Positions 1 to 6,067 of a stretch of 6,067 nt of DNA are shown here, piece after piece. The notes below the pieces were generated by a model. It ran no database searches, was not told the DNA's origin, and saw only the letters and a list, made by a program, of their open reading frames with translations. A program made the position numbers and the translations under genes. How positions within the stretch are numbered: position 1 is the first letter of the stretch; every line of letters begins with the position of its first letter. Source of the stretch: Acidobacteriota bacterium (lineage in GTDB: Bacteria > Acidobacteriota > Terriglobia > Terriglobales > Acidobacteriaceae); assembly GCA_019510535.1 (NCBI GenBank), contig JAEKKE010000380.1, positions 1 through 6,067 on the forward strand, read 5' to 3'.

Positions 1-2941
1 GGTGATCCCGACCTCGTCGCAAGGCGTGGTCGATATCAGCCAGTTCCCCTCGCTGCTCTTGCAGCGAGTCGATGTGGTGACGGGCGGCGCGTCCGCGTCA
101 TGGGGCTCGGACGCGGTGTCGGGCGTGATCAACTTCATCTTCGACAAGAAGTTTGAAGGCTTCAAATTGAACGTCAATGGCGGCATCACCACCTATGCCG
201 ACGACCCGCACGCCCAGATCCAGTTCGCGGCCGGCACCAGCTTCCTGGGCGGCCGTGGCCATATCGAATTCTCGGGTGAGTTCACATCCGAGGCCGGCGT
301 CAACAGCGCGGTCGGCGCCCGCAAATGGTACAAGAATCCGCAACAGTTGCAGATGTTCAGCGTCACCCAGTGCCAGCCCAATGGCTGTCCGGGCGGCTCG
401 CCGATGTGGATCAACGGCAATAACGGCAAGAATGCGCTGTGGGCCTATGGCGGGTTGATTACCCGCGGCCCGCTGCAGGGCACCCAGTTCGGCGCCAATG
501 GCGTGCCGTCCCAGTTCGACTATGGCTTCGGCTATAACGGTCTTCCCGCCACGCCGGCCAGAGCCCCAGCGAACACCCCGAATCCCAACGGCGGCGCTGC
601 GCTAAACCAAAACGGCACCGCGGCGATTAATGGATGCTCCGGTGGCGGCTATTGCTTTGGCGGCGATCTGTCGGGCAACCAGACCGGCTATGGCGCCATG
701 GTGGCCCGCCTGGTGCGCGGCAACGCCTTTATGCGGCTGTCCTATGACATCACGCCCGAGATTGAAGTCTATGGTTCTGCGATCTATAGCGAGGTCGTGA
801 CCTGGGACAAGCCGACCCAGTCTTTCTTCAAGTCGGACAATCTACAAATCGGTTGCGATAACCCGTTCTTGCCTTCGTCGATTGCTGCGGCTTGTTCCGC
901 CAACGCCAATGGCATCGCCGGCGTGGTGGGCTCCGGCGCCTACGCGCCTTCGGCCGCTGATATTGCAAACGGTCCGGCGGGTGGCACCGTTTCGAACGGG
1001 TTCTCCAACGGCTATACCGCTGGCAAGATGCAGTACGGCGCGCTGAACTCCATCCTGCAGAACGTGGAGAACTACAACAACCGCACCACCCGCCGTTATG
1101 TGCTGGGCACAGACGGCGTGGTCAACCTGTTCGACATCGACTGGAATTTCAAAGCCTACTTCCAGCACGGCGAAGTCGACTATCACAACACCCTGGAAAA
1201 CATCCTGGTCACGCCCTACTACAATGCGGCGATCGACGCGGTGCAGGTCACCAATGCCAACCAGTCCGCTTTCCCCGGCGTGCCGGTCGGCAGCATCATC
1301 TGCCGTTCTGTCGCTGCTCGTTCGGTTGGCTGTCAGCCCCTGAACATCATTGGCACCACCGGCGCCACCGCCGCGGCCCGCAGTTTTGTTCAGGGCCTCA
1401 ACCAGGATGGCAGCTCCAGCGGCGCCAATGGCCGCGACCCATGGCAGATCGTCAACTCTCGCCAGGATGTGTTCGAAGCGGTGTTCAGCGGCGACGCTTT
1501 TGAGAACTGGGCCGGCAAGGTTTCCATCGCCAGCGGGTTTCAATATCGCGAGGAAGCGTTCCGCGCCCGCACCGATTGCGCCTCGCGCGGCAATTGCGCC
1601 AATGAAACCTTTGGCGGCGTCTCCTACGGTCCGGCGGGCAATCCGCTGCTCAATCCTGCCGGCGTCGTCAACGGCCAGCCGTTTCCGCCCGCCGCGCCCA
1701 ACTGGTATGCCGGCAATTTCCAACCTGCCCGCGGTATTTTCCATGAATGGGAAGTGTTCGCGGAAACCAATGTCCCGATCCTGGACAATAATGAATGGGG
1801 CAAGATCAACGTCAACCTGGCCGGTCGCTACACCCATTACACCACCTCCGGCGATGTCGAGACCTGGAAGGTGAGCGGTACCTGGGACACGCCGCTGGAC
1901 GGACTGCGCATTCGCGCCCTGCAGTCGCGTGACGTGCGTGCACCCAACCTGGCGGAGCTGTTCGCCGGCGCCCGTGTCAACAACGGCCAGGCGGTCGATC
2001 CTTTCACTTGCTGCTCAGGTGTCGCAGGCAATCCCGGCGATGTCGCCAACCGCACTATCAGCCCGTTGCCCAACCCGATCACCGCCAATCCGTTCCTGAA
2101 GCCCGAAAAGGGCCAGACGACGGAAATGGGCCTTGTCTGGTCGCCCACCTACGTTCCGGGCTTAAATCTTTCTGCGACCTATTACCGGATCGGAGTCAAG
2201 GGCATCATTACCCAGCTCAGCCAGAACGATCAGATCAACCTCTGCTTCAATGGCAACGCCTTCCAGTGCTCGTTCATTCAGACTGCCGGCCAACCTTGGG
2301 CGGTCAATGGCGTGATCAATCAGAGCCTAGTTCATACCAGTCCGAACGTGCAGACCACGCCTCAGATCAATATCGCCTCTGTCATCACGGATGGCATTGA
2401 CTATGAGATGAGCTACCGGTTTGCGGTGGACGACGCCATCGACTTGGGCCTGGGCGGCGACATGACCATCCGCATGCTGGCCACCAATGTGATGAAATAC
2501 CGGCGCGATCCCGGCATTGTCGGCGGCGTGGTGCAGGAACAGGCGGGGCAGAATGGCGGCGACACCCCGCACTGGAAAGTCTTCTTTACTCAGGCTTATG
2601 ATGCCGACAGCTGGGGGCTGTTCGTCAATGAGCGCTGGTTCAGCGAGGGTCGGATCAACACCAATTGGTTTGTCTGCGCCTCGGCCTGTCCGGCGCCGGT
2701 GGATGCCAACCATCCCACCGTCAACAGCAACTACATGCCGGGCGAACTCTATTTCGACATCGGCGGTCATTACGACTTGAGCGAGACGTCCCAGCTCTAT
2801 TTCAAGATCGACAACTTGACCAACCAGGATCCGGGGAACGCCTATTCGTATCATCCGGAAACCCAGGGTGTCGTGACCAGCCCGGCGCTCTACGACACGC
2901 TCGGCCGCTTCTATCACATCGGCTTCCGCATCAATCGCTAA
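1..2941 (+). CDS. TonB-dependent outer-membrane receptor, 5'-partial
   Basis: This is the C-terminal 979 residues of a TonB-dependent receptor, an outer-membrane beta-barrel that imports a ligand using energy from TonB-ExbBD. The first full codon is at base 2 and the frame is open at the window edge. The GTG there is not the start, because the sequence begins in the middle of the plug domain. The plug's second half is clear at residues 22-50 (RVDVVTGGASASWGSDAVSG, then GVINF), matching the family's 'GPASALYGSDAIGGVINI' pattern. The signal peptide, TonB box and front half of the plug are missing. The rest is typical barrel: alternating aromatic strands with long Gly/Asn-rich loops, ending in a final strand GFRINR rather than a terminal Phe. 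It has exactly 16 cysteines, all in eight close pairs, probably disulfides in surface loops. The ligand is unknown. The nearby quinoprotein makes an alcohol substrate, PQQ or a metal chelate conceivable, but this is inference. A terminator lies 18 nt after the stop. Confidence 0.95.
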   Translation, partial: VIPTSSQGVVDISQFPSLLLQRVDVVTGGASASWGSDAVSGVINFIFDKKFEGFKLNVNGGITTYADDPHAQIQFAAGTSFLGGRGHIEFSGEFTSEAGVNSAVGARKWYKNPQQLQMFSVTQCQPNGCPGGSPMWINGNNGKNALWAYGGLITRGPLQGTQFGANGVPSQFDYGFGYNGLPATPARAPANTPNPNGGAALNQNGTAAINGCSGGGYCFGGDLSGNQTGYGAMVARLVRGNAFMRLSYDITPEIEVYGSAIYSEVVTWDKPTQSFFKSDNLQIGCDNPFLPSSIAAACSANANGIAGVVGSGAYAPSAADIANGPAGGTVSNGFSNGYTAGKMQYGALNSILQNVENYNNRTTRRYVLGTDGVVNLFDIDWNFKAYFQHGEVDYHNTLENILVTPYYNAAIDAVQVTNANQSAFPGVPVGSIICRSVAARSVGCQPLNIIGTTGATAAARSFVQGLNQDGSSSGANGRDPWQIVNSRQDVFEAVFSGDAFENWAGKVSIASGFQYREEAFRARTDCASRGNCANETFGGVSYGPAGNPLLNPAGVVNGQPFPPAAPNWYAGNFQPARGIFHEWEVFAETNVPILDNNEWGKINVNLAGRYTHYTTSGDVETWKVSGTWDTPLDGLRIRALQSRDVRAPNLAELFAGARVNNGQAVDPFTCCSGVAGNPGDVANRTISPLPNPITANPFLKPEKGQTTEMGLVWSPTYVPGLNLSATYYRIGVKGIITQLSQNDQINLCFNGNAFQCSFIQTAGQPWAVNGVINQSLVHTSPNVQTTPQINIASVITDGIDYEMSYRFAVDDAIDLGLGGDMTIRMLATNVMKYRRDPGIVGGVVQEQAGQNGGDTPHWKVFFTQAYDADSWGLFVNERWFSEGRINTNWFVCASACPAPVDANHPTVNSNYMPGELYFDIGGHYDLSETSQLYFKIDNLTNQDPGNAYSYHPETQGVVTSPALYDTLGRFYHIGFRINR

Positions 2942-2959
2942 GCGGGCCCGCGAGAATCC

Positions 2960-2997
2960 GTGGCGGCTGTCTCTCAGGCAGCCGCCACATTCTTTTT
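2960..2997 (+). terminator. Rho-independent terminator after the receptor gene
   Basis: A perfect 10-bp inverted repeat, GTGGCGGCTG at 2960-2969 and CAGCCGCCAC at 2979-2988, is followed by a T-rich run (ATTCTTTTT, 2989-2997). The stem can extend inward by a U-G, a C-G and a U-A pair, leaving a CTC triloop. It begins 18 nt after the receptor stop codon. It should end the receptor transcript and separate it from the downstream CHRD-dehydrogenase-oxygenase cluster. Confidence 0.9.
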
Positions 2998-3054
2998 CGC
3001 GCCTACCACAATTGCGTGCAGCCGGAAGCTGGGACAGACTTACGGTCATCTGCC

Positions 3055-3061
3055 AAGGGGG
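3055..3061 (+). promoter_or_regulatory. Ribosome binding site for the CHRD gene
   Basis: AAGGGGG is a good Shine-Dalgarno-like sequence, 8 nt upstream of the TTG at 3070. It decides the start: the TTG at 3064 would be only 2 nt away, while the in-frame ATGs at 3088 and 3097 would be too far away and would remove the positively charged end of the signal peptide. Confidence 0.6.
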
Positions 3062-3069
3062 CTTTGACA

Positions 3070-3564
3070 TTGCTTCGCCGCTTCCTCATGCCGGTCATGG
3101 CCGCAAACCTGTTGTGCGGCAGCGCCGCCGGCCAGACCTATCAGGCCAATCTTGGTCCCATGCCGCTGGATGCGGCAACCAACGCCAATATGCTGGGGCG
3201 CGGCGAGGCGTCCGCCACGCTGGAGGGTAAAACTCTCACCGTCAGCGGCCATTTCGCCGGCCTGCCGTCGCAAGCGACCAAGGCGCATCTCTTTGTCGGT
3301 ATCGCCATCGGCGTTCCGGGCAGCGAAGGCTTCGATCTCACTGTGTCTCAGGTCGACGCCGGTACCCTGTCCGGTCAGGTAGCCTTGACCGCCAAACAGG
3401 CCGCTGCCTTCCGCACCGGCAAGCTCTATGTCCAAATCGACAGCCAGAAGGCGCCGACCGGAAATCTGTGGGGCTGGCTGTTACCGCAGCATCACGACAC
3501 CCCGCCCGGCGTGCCGCAACAGGGCCCCTGGTTTCTGCCGCAGCTCGATACGCCAAGCCGTTAG
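3070..3564 (+). CDS. Exported CHRD-domain protein
   Basis: A 164-residue protein beginning at TTG 3070, chosen for its Shine-Dalgarno spacing and because it gives a complete signal peptide: basic MLRR, hydrophobic FLMPVMAANLL, and a likely signal peptidase I site after SAAG (residues 18-21). Residues 24-139 resemble the CHRD fold, a beta-sandwich domain first described in chordin and common in bacterial exported proteins. Visible signs are alternating strands, the TLTVSGHFAGLPS segment (55-67), AHLFVG (72-77) where CHRD proteins often have AHIHxG, and KLYVQIDS...PTGNLWGWLLP (118-139), matching the family's 'LYVNVHT...PGGEIRGQL' ending. A Pro/His/Gln-rich tail (140-164) follows. No catalytic residues are apparent and no biochemical role can be assigned. 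It ends 10 nt before the dehydrogenase ATG, so the two are very probably co-translated, suggesting an accessory role in the periplasm. The CHRD assignment is by pattern, and the individual motifs are weak. Confidence 0.8.
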   Translation: MLRRFLMPVMAANLLCGSAAGQTYQANLGPMPLDAATNANMLGRGEASATLEGKTLTVSGHFAGLPSQATKAHLFVGIAIGVPGSEGFDLTVSQVDAGTLSGQVALTAKQAAAFRTGKLYVQIDSQKAPTGNLWGWLLPQHHDTPPGVPQQGPWFLPQLDTPSR

Positions 3565-3565
3565 C

Positions 3566-3570
3566 GAGGA
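3566..3570 (+). promoter_or_regulatory. Ribosome binding site for the quinohaemoprotein gene
   Basis: GAGGA lies directly after the CHRD stop codon (TAG 3562-3564) and 4 nt before ATG 3575. It supports 3575 as the start rather than the in-frame ATG at 3428, which lies inside the CHRD gene. The spacing is short. The adjacent GTG at 3572 is closer still and less likely. The arrangement fits translational coupling to the CHRD gene. Confidence 0.5.
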
Positions 3571-3574
3571 CGTG

Positions 3575-5668
3575 ATGCCGATCGATCGTCTCACATTGGG
3601 GTTCGTGACGGCCGCCGCCATCACAGTACTGGGCATCGGCGGCGCCGTGCCTCAAGCTCCAGGCCCCTTCACCGCCGCCCAGGCCGCCGCCGGCCACACC
3701 GCTTATCTGGAAAATTGCGCCACCTGCCACAACAGAACGCTCCAGGGTGGCGGCGAAGCGCCGGCGCTGGTGGGAAACGCTTTCGTCAGCAGTTGGGGTC
3801 AGCGCAGCGCAAGCGAGCTCTATGGCGTGATCAAGGCTTCGATGCCGCTGGGCAACGGCAATTCGCTTGCCCCTGAGACCTATCAGCAGATCGTGGCGTT
3901 CCTGTTCCAAGCCAATGGCGTCGTGCCGGGCGCCGCTGCCTTCACCGGCGAAAGCACCGCGAAAATTGCCAGCTTCGTCACCGGCAAGACCCCTGCCGGC
4001 TTTCTGGATGCCCCTGCTACCGCCGCACCGGCGCGGCGGCGCGCGCCCGTCATGCCGATGGGACTGGTGGTTGCCGGCACGGTGAAAAGCTACACGCCTG
4101 TCACCGACGAGATGCTTGTTCATCCAGCCGACAAAGACTGGCTGATGCATCGCGGCAACTACCAGGCCTGGGACTTCAGCCGCCTTGCGCAGATCAACAC
4201 CGCCAATGTCGGCAGCCTGCAGTTGCGCTGGGTCTATGGAATGGACGAGGGCGGACGTCAGCAATTCAATCCGCTGGTGCATGACGGGGTGATGTTCGTC
4301 TCCAACAATCGCACCAACACGGTGCAGGCGCTGGACGCCAGGACGGGCGAACTGATCTGGGAAAACCGCATCGGCCCCGTGCTGGACAATCTGGAGAACG
4401 CCACCCGCACCATGGCGCTGTATGGCAATCTTCTTTTTTATGGCGCCACCAGCGCCACGGTGCATGCGCTGGATGCCCGCACCGGCAAGGAGGTCTGGCA
4501 CACCGTCATCTCTACTTATAAGGATGACAAGGTCGGCGGCATGACAGTGATCCACGGCAAGCTGCTGGTGGGCTTGACGCGGTGCGATGACCGTTCGGTG
4601 CAGGATCATTGCTGGATCGCCGCCTATGACACCCAGACCGGCAAGCAGTTGTGGAAGACGCTGACCATTGCCGACAAGGGCACACAAGGCGGCGACACCT
4701 GGGGCAATCTCACCAACGACCAGCGCGCCGGGGCGGACGCCTGGATCACCGGCTCCTATGATCCGGAGCTCAATCTTACCTATTGGGGCACCGGCCAGGC
4801 CAAGCCGTCGCGCCAGGACCAGCGCGGTACTGATGGCGATGCGCTGTTCTCCAACAGCACCCTGGCGCTCAATCCCGATACCGGCAAACTGGCCTGGTAT
4901 TACCAGAACGCGCCGGGCGAGACGTTGGACCTGGACGAGGTCTATGAGCGGGTGCTGGTGGATCACGGCAACCAGAAATCGGTTCTGGAAGTGGGCAAGA
5001 CCGGTATCTTGTGGAAGCTGGACCGCACCAACGGCAAGTTTCTCGATCTCGCCCAGACCGTGTTCCAGAATGTCTGGGTCAAGTTCGACAAAAAGACGGG
5101 GCGTCCCACCTATCGCGACGATATCATTCACCAGAAGCCCGGCGTGGCGATCGCCTCTTGTCCCAGTCCGGAAGGCGGCCATGACTGGCCGGCCACAAGC
5201 TATGACCAGCCGGACGATCTGTTCCTGGTCCCGCTGAGTCAAACCTGCGCCATGTTCGGGGCCGGCAGTCAGCTCTTCTATGAAATGCCCGGCTCCAACG
5301 GCAATTTGGGCCGTATCTCGGCTTACGAAGCCAGGACGCTCAAGCCGGTCTGGACCTTCCAGCAGCGCGCGCCTTTCCTCACCAGCATCATCTCCACCGC
5401 GGGTGGCGTCGGCTTTGTGGGGGATTTCGACCGCGTCTTTCGCGCCTTTGACGTCAAGACCGGCAAAACCCTGTGGGACACGCGGCTGGGCACGGGCGTG
5501 CAGGGCTTTCCCATCACCTACAGCGTGGGCGGCGAACAGTTCGTGGCCGTGACGACCGGCACGCAAGGCGGCAGCCCCGTGCAGAAACCTTCGACCATGC
5601 TGCAGGAAGTGCACCGGTCCCAGACCGGCCAGGCGGTCTATGTCTTCGCGCTTCCCAAGCAGCGCTGA
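3575..5668 (+). CDS. Periplasmic quinohaemoprotein dehydrogenase: N-terminal cytochrome c plus PQQ propeller
   Basis: A 697-residue PQQ-dependent dehydrogenase of the methanol/ethanol family, expected to oxidise an alcohol or aldehyde in the periplasm and pass electrons to its own haem. ATG 3575 gives a signal peptide (MPIDR, hydrophobic 8-24, probable cleavage after VPQA, residue 28). Residues 33-118 form a class I cytochrome c domain with CATCH at 48-52 and likely axial Met90. A Pro/Ala/Arg-rich linker (about 120-185) leads to the propeller, which opens at DWLMHRGNY (188-196). Propeller Trp-docking motifs of the 'LDxxTGxxxW' kind end at W262, W308, W360, W441, W593 and W634. GGDTW (372-376), SYDPELNLTYWGTGQAKP (394-411) and PGETLDLDE (447-455) mark the cofactor pocket, with D452 the likely catalytic base. 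The vicinal Cys pair of methanol dehydrogenase is absent. Four non-haem Cys (337, 346, 529, 558) could form two disulfides. The substrate is unknown. No PQQ biosynthesis gene is in view. Confidence 0.92.
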   Translation: MPIDRLTLGFVTAAAITVLGIGGAVPQAPGPFTAAQAAAGHTAYLENCATCHNRTLQGGGEAPALVGNAFVSSWGQRSASELYGVIKASMPLGNGNSLAPETYQQIVAFLFQANGVVPGAAAFTGESTAKIASFVTGKTPAGFLDAPATAAPARRRAPVMPMGLVVAGTVKSYTPVTDEMLVHPADKDWLMHRGNYQAWDFSRLAQINTANVGSLQLRWVYGMDEGGRQQFNPLVHDGVMFVSNNRTNTVQALDARTGELIWENRIGPVLDNLENATRTMALYGNLLFYGATSATVHALDARTGKEVWHTVISTYKDDKVGGMTVIHGKLLVGLTRCDDRSVQDHCWIAAYDTQTGKQLWKTLTIADKGTQGGDTWGNLTNDQRAGADAWITGSYDPELNLTYWGTGQAKPSRQDQRGTDGDALFSNSTLALNPDTGKLAWYYQNAPGETLDLDEVYERVLVDHGNQKSVLEVGKTGILWKLDRTNGKFLDLAQTVFQNVWVKFDKKTGRPTYRDDIIHQKPGVAIASCPSPEGGHDWPATSYDQPDDLFLVPLSQTCAMFGAGSQLFYEMPGSNGNLGRISAYEARTLKPVWTFQQRAPFLTSIISTAGGVGFVGDFDRVFRAFDVKTGKTLWDTRLGTGVQGFPITYSVGGEQFVAVTTGTQGGSPVQKPSTMLQEVHRSQTGQAVYVFALPKQR

Positions 5669-5699
5669 AAAGGCTCTATCATCACCTGTGACGCAGGCC

Positions 5700-5704
5700 G
5701 GGGA
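5700..5704 (+). promoter_or_regulatory. Probable ribosome binding site for the oxygenase gene
   Basis: GGGGA sits 8 nt upstream of TTG 5713, the same spacing as in the CHRD gene. It is a partial Shine-Dalgarno match, but no ATG or GTG lies between the in-frame stop at 5689-5691 and this TTG, so it supports the TTG as the start. Confidence 0.4.
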
Positions 5705-5712
5705 CTGACACA

Positions 5713-6067
5713 TTGGCGGACAGGCTTCTTTCGATTTTCCCCACCACCATCCTGCAGCGCCGCCTGGAAGGCATGGAGGAGGCCAACCGCCAGCTGGAAA
5801 CGCTGGTGAATCAGATCGCTGCCGGCGAACCCAATTCCACCAGCGGCACCACCACCGAAGGCGGCTTCCAGACCAAGGAGGACCTGTTCCAGCGCGATAA
5901 TCTGGGCATCGCAACGCTCAAGCCCCACATTTTCAGCGCGGTTCAGGATTACGCAAACCTTCTGATCCGCCAGGAACTGAGCCGCCCGCCGCAAAAAGTG
6001 GATTTCGTCCTGTGGGGCTGGGCCGTCATCTACAAGGCCGGGCACACCCAAGGCTTGCACGTCCATC
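5713..6067 (+). CDS. Putative 2OG-Fe(II) oxygenase (TIGR02466 / 2OG-FeII_Oxy_5 type), 3'-partial
   Basis: The first 118 codons of a gene cut by the window end. The reading starts MADRLLSIFPTTILQRRL, matching the 'LFPTPI' opening of a family annotated as putative 2-oxoglutarate/Fe(II) oxygenases. GGFQTKEDLF (50-59) corresponds to the family's 'GGxQS..dL' segment, and WGWAVIYKAGHTQGLHVH (101-118) to the region carrying the first iron-ligand motif, here H116-x-H118. The expected 'HP...SGVYYV' continuation and the second His/Arg region lie beyond the window. The start is TTG 5713: an in-frame stop at 5689-5691 bounds it upstream, and the first ATG (5773) would remove the conserved FPTTI. There is no signal peptide, so a cytoplasmic enzyme is expected. 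It follows the dehydrogenase by 44 nt with no terminator and is probably in the same operon. Substrate and reaction are unknown. The family call is from remembered motifs on a fragment. Confidence 0.75.
   Translation, partial: MADRLLSIFPTTILQRRLEGMEEANRQLETLVNQIAAGEPNSTSGTTTEGGFQTKEDLFQRDNLGIATLKPHIFSAVQDYANLLIRQELSRPPQKVDFVLWGWAVIYKAGHTQGLHVH

Noticed and set aside
842..1837. Minus-strand open frames opposite the receptor (842-1837 and 2327-3070)
   Set aside because: They have the same codon-register shadow. They end exactly where the receptor gene happens to use CTA codons (near 842 and 2327). No recognisable protein features are present.
3012..3040. Possible promoter for the CHRD cluster (TTGCGT, 17 nt, CAGACT)
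   Set aside because: A promoter is expected between the terminator and 3055, but the -10 candidate matches the consensus at only three of six positions, so no specific site can be supported.
2665..3069. In-frame upstream extension of the CHRD protein into the receptor gene
   Set aside because: It would overlap the end of the receptor and cross the intrinsic terminator. The translated part resembles frame-shifted receptor sequence, and the signal peptide begins at TTG 3070.
3064..3069. TTGACA, a perfect -35 consensus hexamer just before the CHRD start
   Set aside because: No -10-like element lies 16-18 nt downstream (CATGCC at 17 nt), and transcription from it would begin inside the signal peptide coding region. 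It is probably coincidental.
3115..3120. Cys16 of the CHRD protein as a lipoprotein attachment site
   Set aside because: The preceding residues are N-L-L, and Leu directly before Cys does not fit the lipobox, which needs a small residue there. A signal peptidase I site after SAAG is a better reading.
3428..3574. In-frame upstream extension of the dehydrogenase to ATG 3428
   Set aside because: It overlaps the CHRD coding region, has no ribosome binding site of note, and would bury the signal peptide behind 49 Arg/Pro-rich residues. ATG 3575 directly precedes a proper signal peptide.
5685..5697. Small hairpin CCTG-TGACG-CAGG between the dehydrogenase and the oxygenase
   Set aside because: It has only four firm base pairs and no T-run after it, so it is not a credible terminator. 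The two genes are better read as one operon.
3338..5914. A very long open frame (858 codons) on the minus strand, opposite the dehydrogenase
   Set aside because: It lies in exact codon register with the sense gene (its first codon position faces the third sense position), so its stops correspond to sense TTA, CTA and TCA. These codons are rare in this GC-rich genome, so the frame opens as a by-product. Its product shows no domain, and the sense gene has unmistakable motifs.

Overview
The window looks like the chromosome of a GC-rich Gram-negative bacterium, most likely an alphaproteobacterium (Caulobacterales, Sphingomonadales or Rhizomicrobium-like). The grounds are a very large TonB-dependent receptor of the type those groups carry in many copies, periplasmic export signals, and strong codon bias: the near absence of TTA, CTA and TCA codons leaves long open frames on the opposite strand. 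The taxon is inferred from protein style only.

All supported genes lie on the + strand. Bases 1-2941 hold the C-terminal 979 residues of a TonB-dependent outer-membrane receptor whose N-terminus is outside the window. A strong intrinsic terminator (2960-2997) follows. Next comes a compact cluster: a small exported CHRD-domain protein (3070-3564, TTG start), a 697-residue exported quinohaemoprotein dehydrogenase with an N-terminal cytochrome c domain and a C-terminal PQQ-type eight-bladed propeller (3575-5668, 10 nt after the CHRD stop), and the first 118 codons of a probable 2OG-Fe(II) oxygenase of the TIGR02466/2OG-FeII_Oxy_5 type (from 5713, TTG start, cut by the window end). No terminator is visible within the cluster, so the three genes are probably co-transcribed.

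The layout suggests an envelope-centred oxidation module. The receptor may import a substrate, cofactor or metal. The quinohaemoprotein would oxidise an alcohol or aldehyde in the periplasm and pass electrons through its own haem c to the respiratory chain. The CHRD protein would be an exported accessory protein. The oxygenase lacks a signal peptide and probably acts in the cytoplasm. The substrate cannot be read from the sequence. The points most worth a second look are the cofactor-pocket signature and domain order of the dehydrogenase, the unusual gene combination, the strictly paired cysteines of the receptor, and two genes that start with TTG and are easy to mis-annotate. No RNA genes, CRISPR arrays, insertion sequences or attachment sites were seen.
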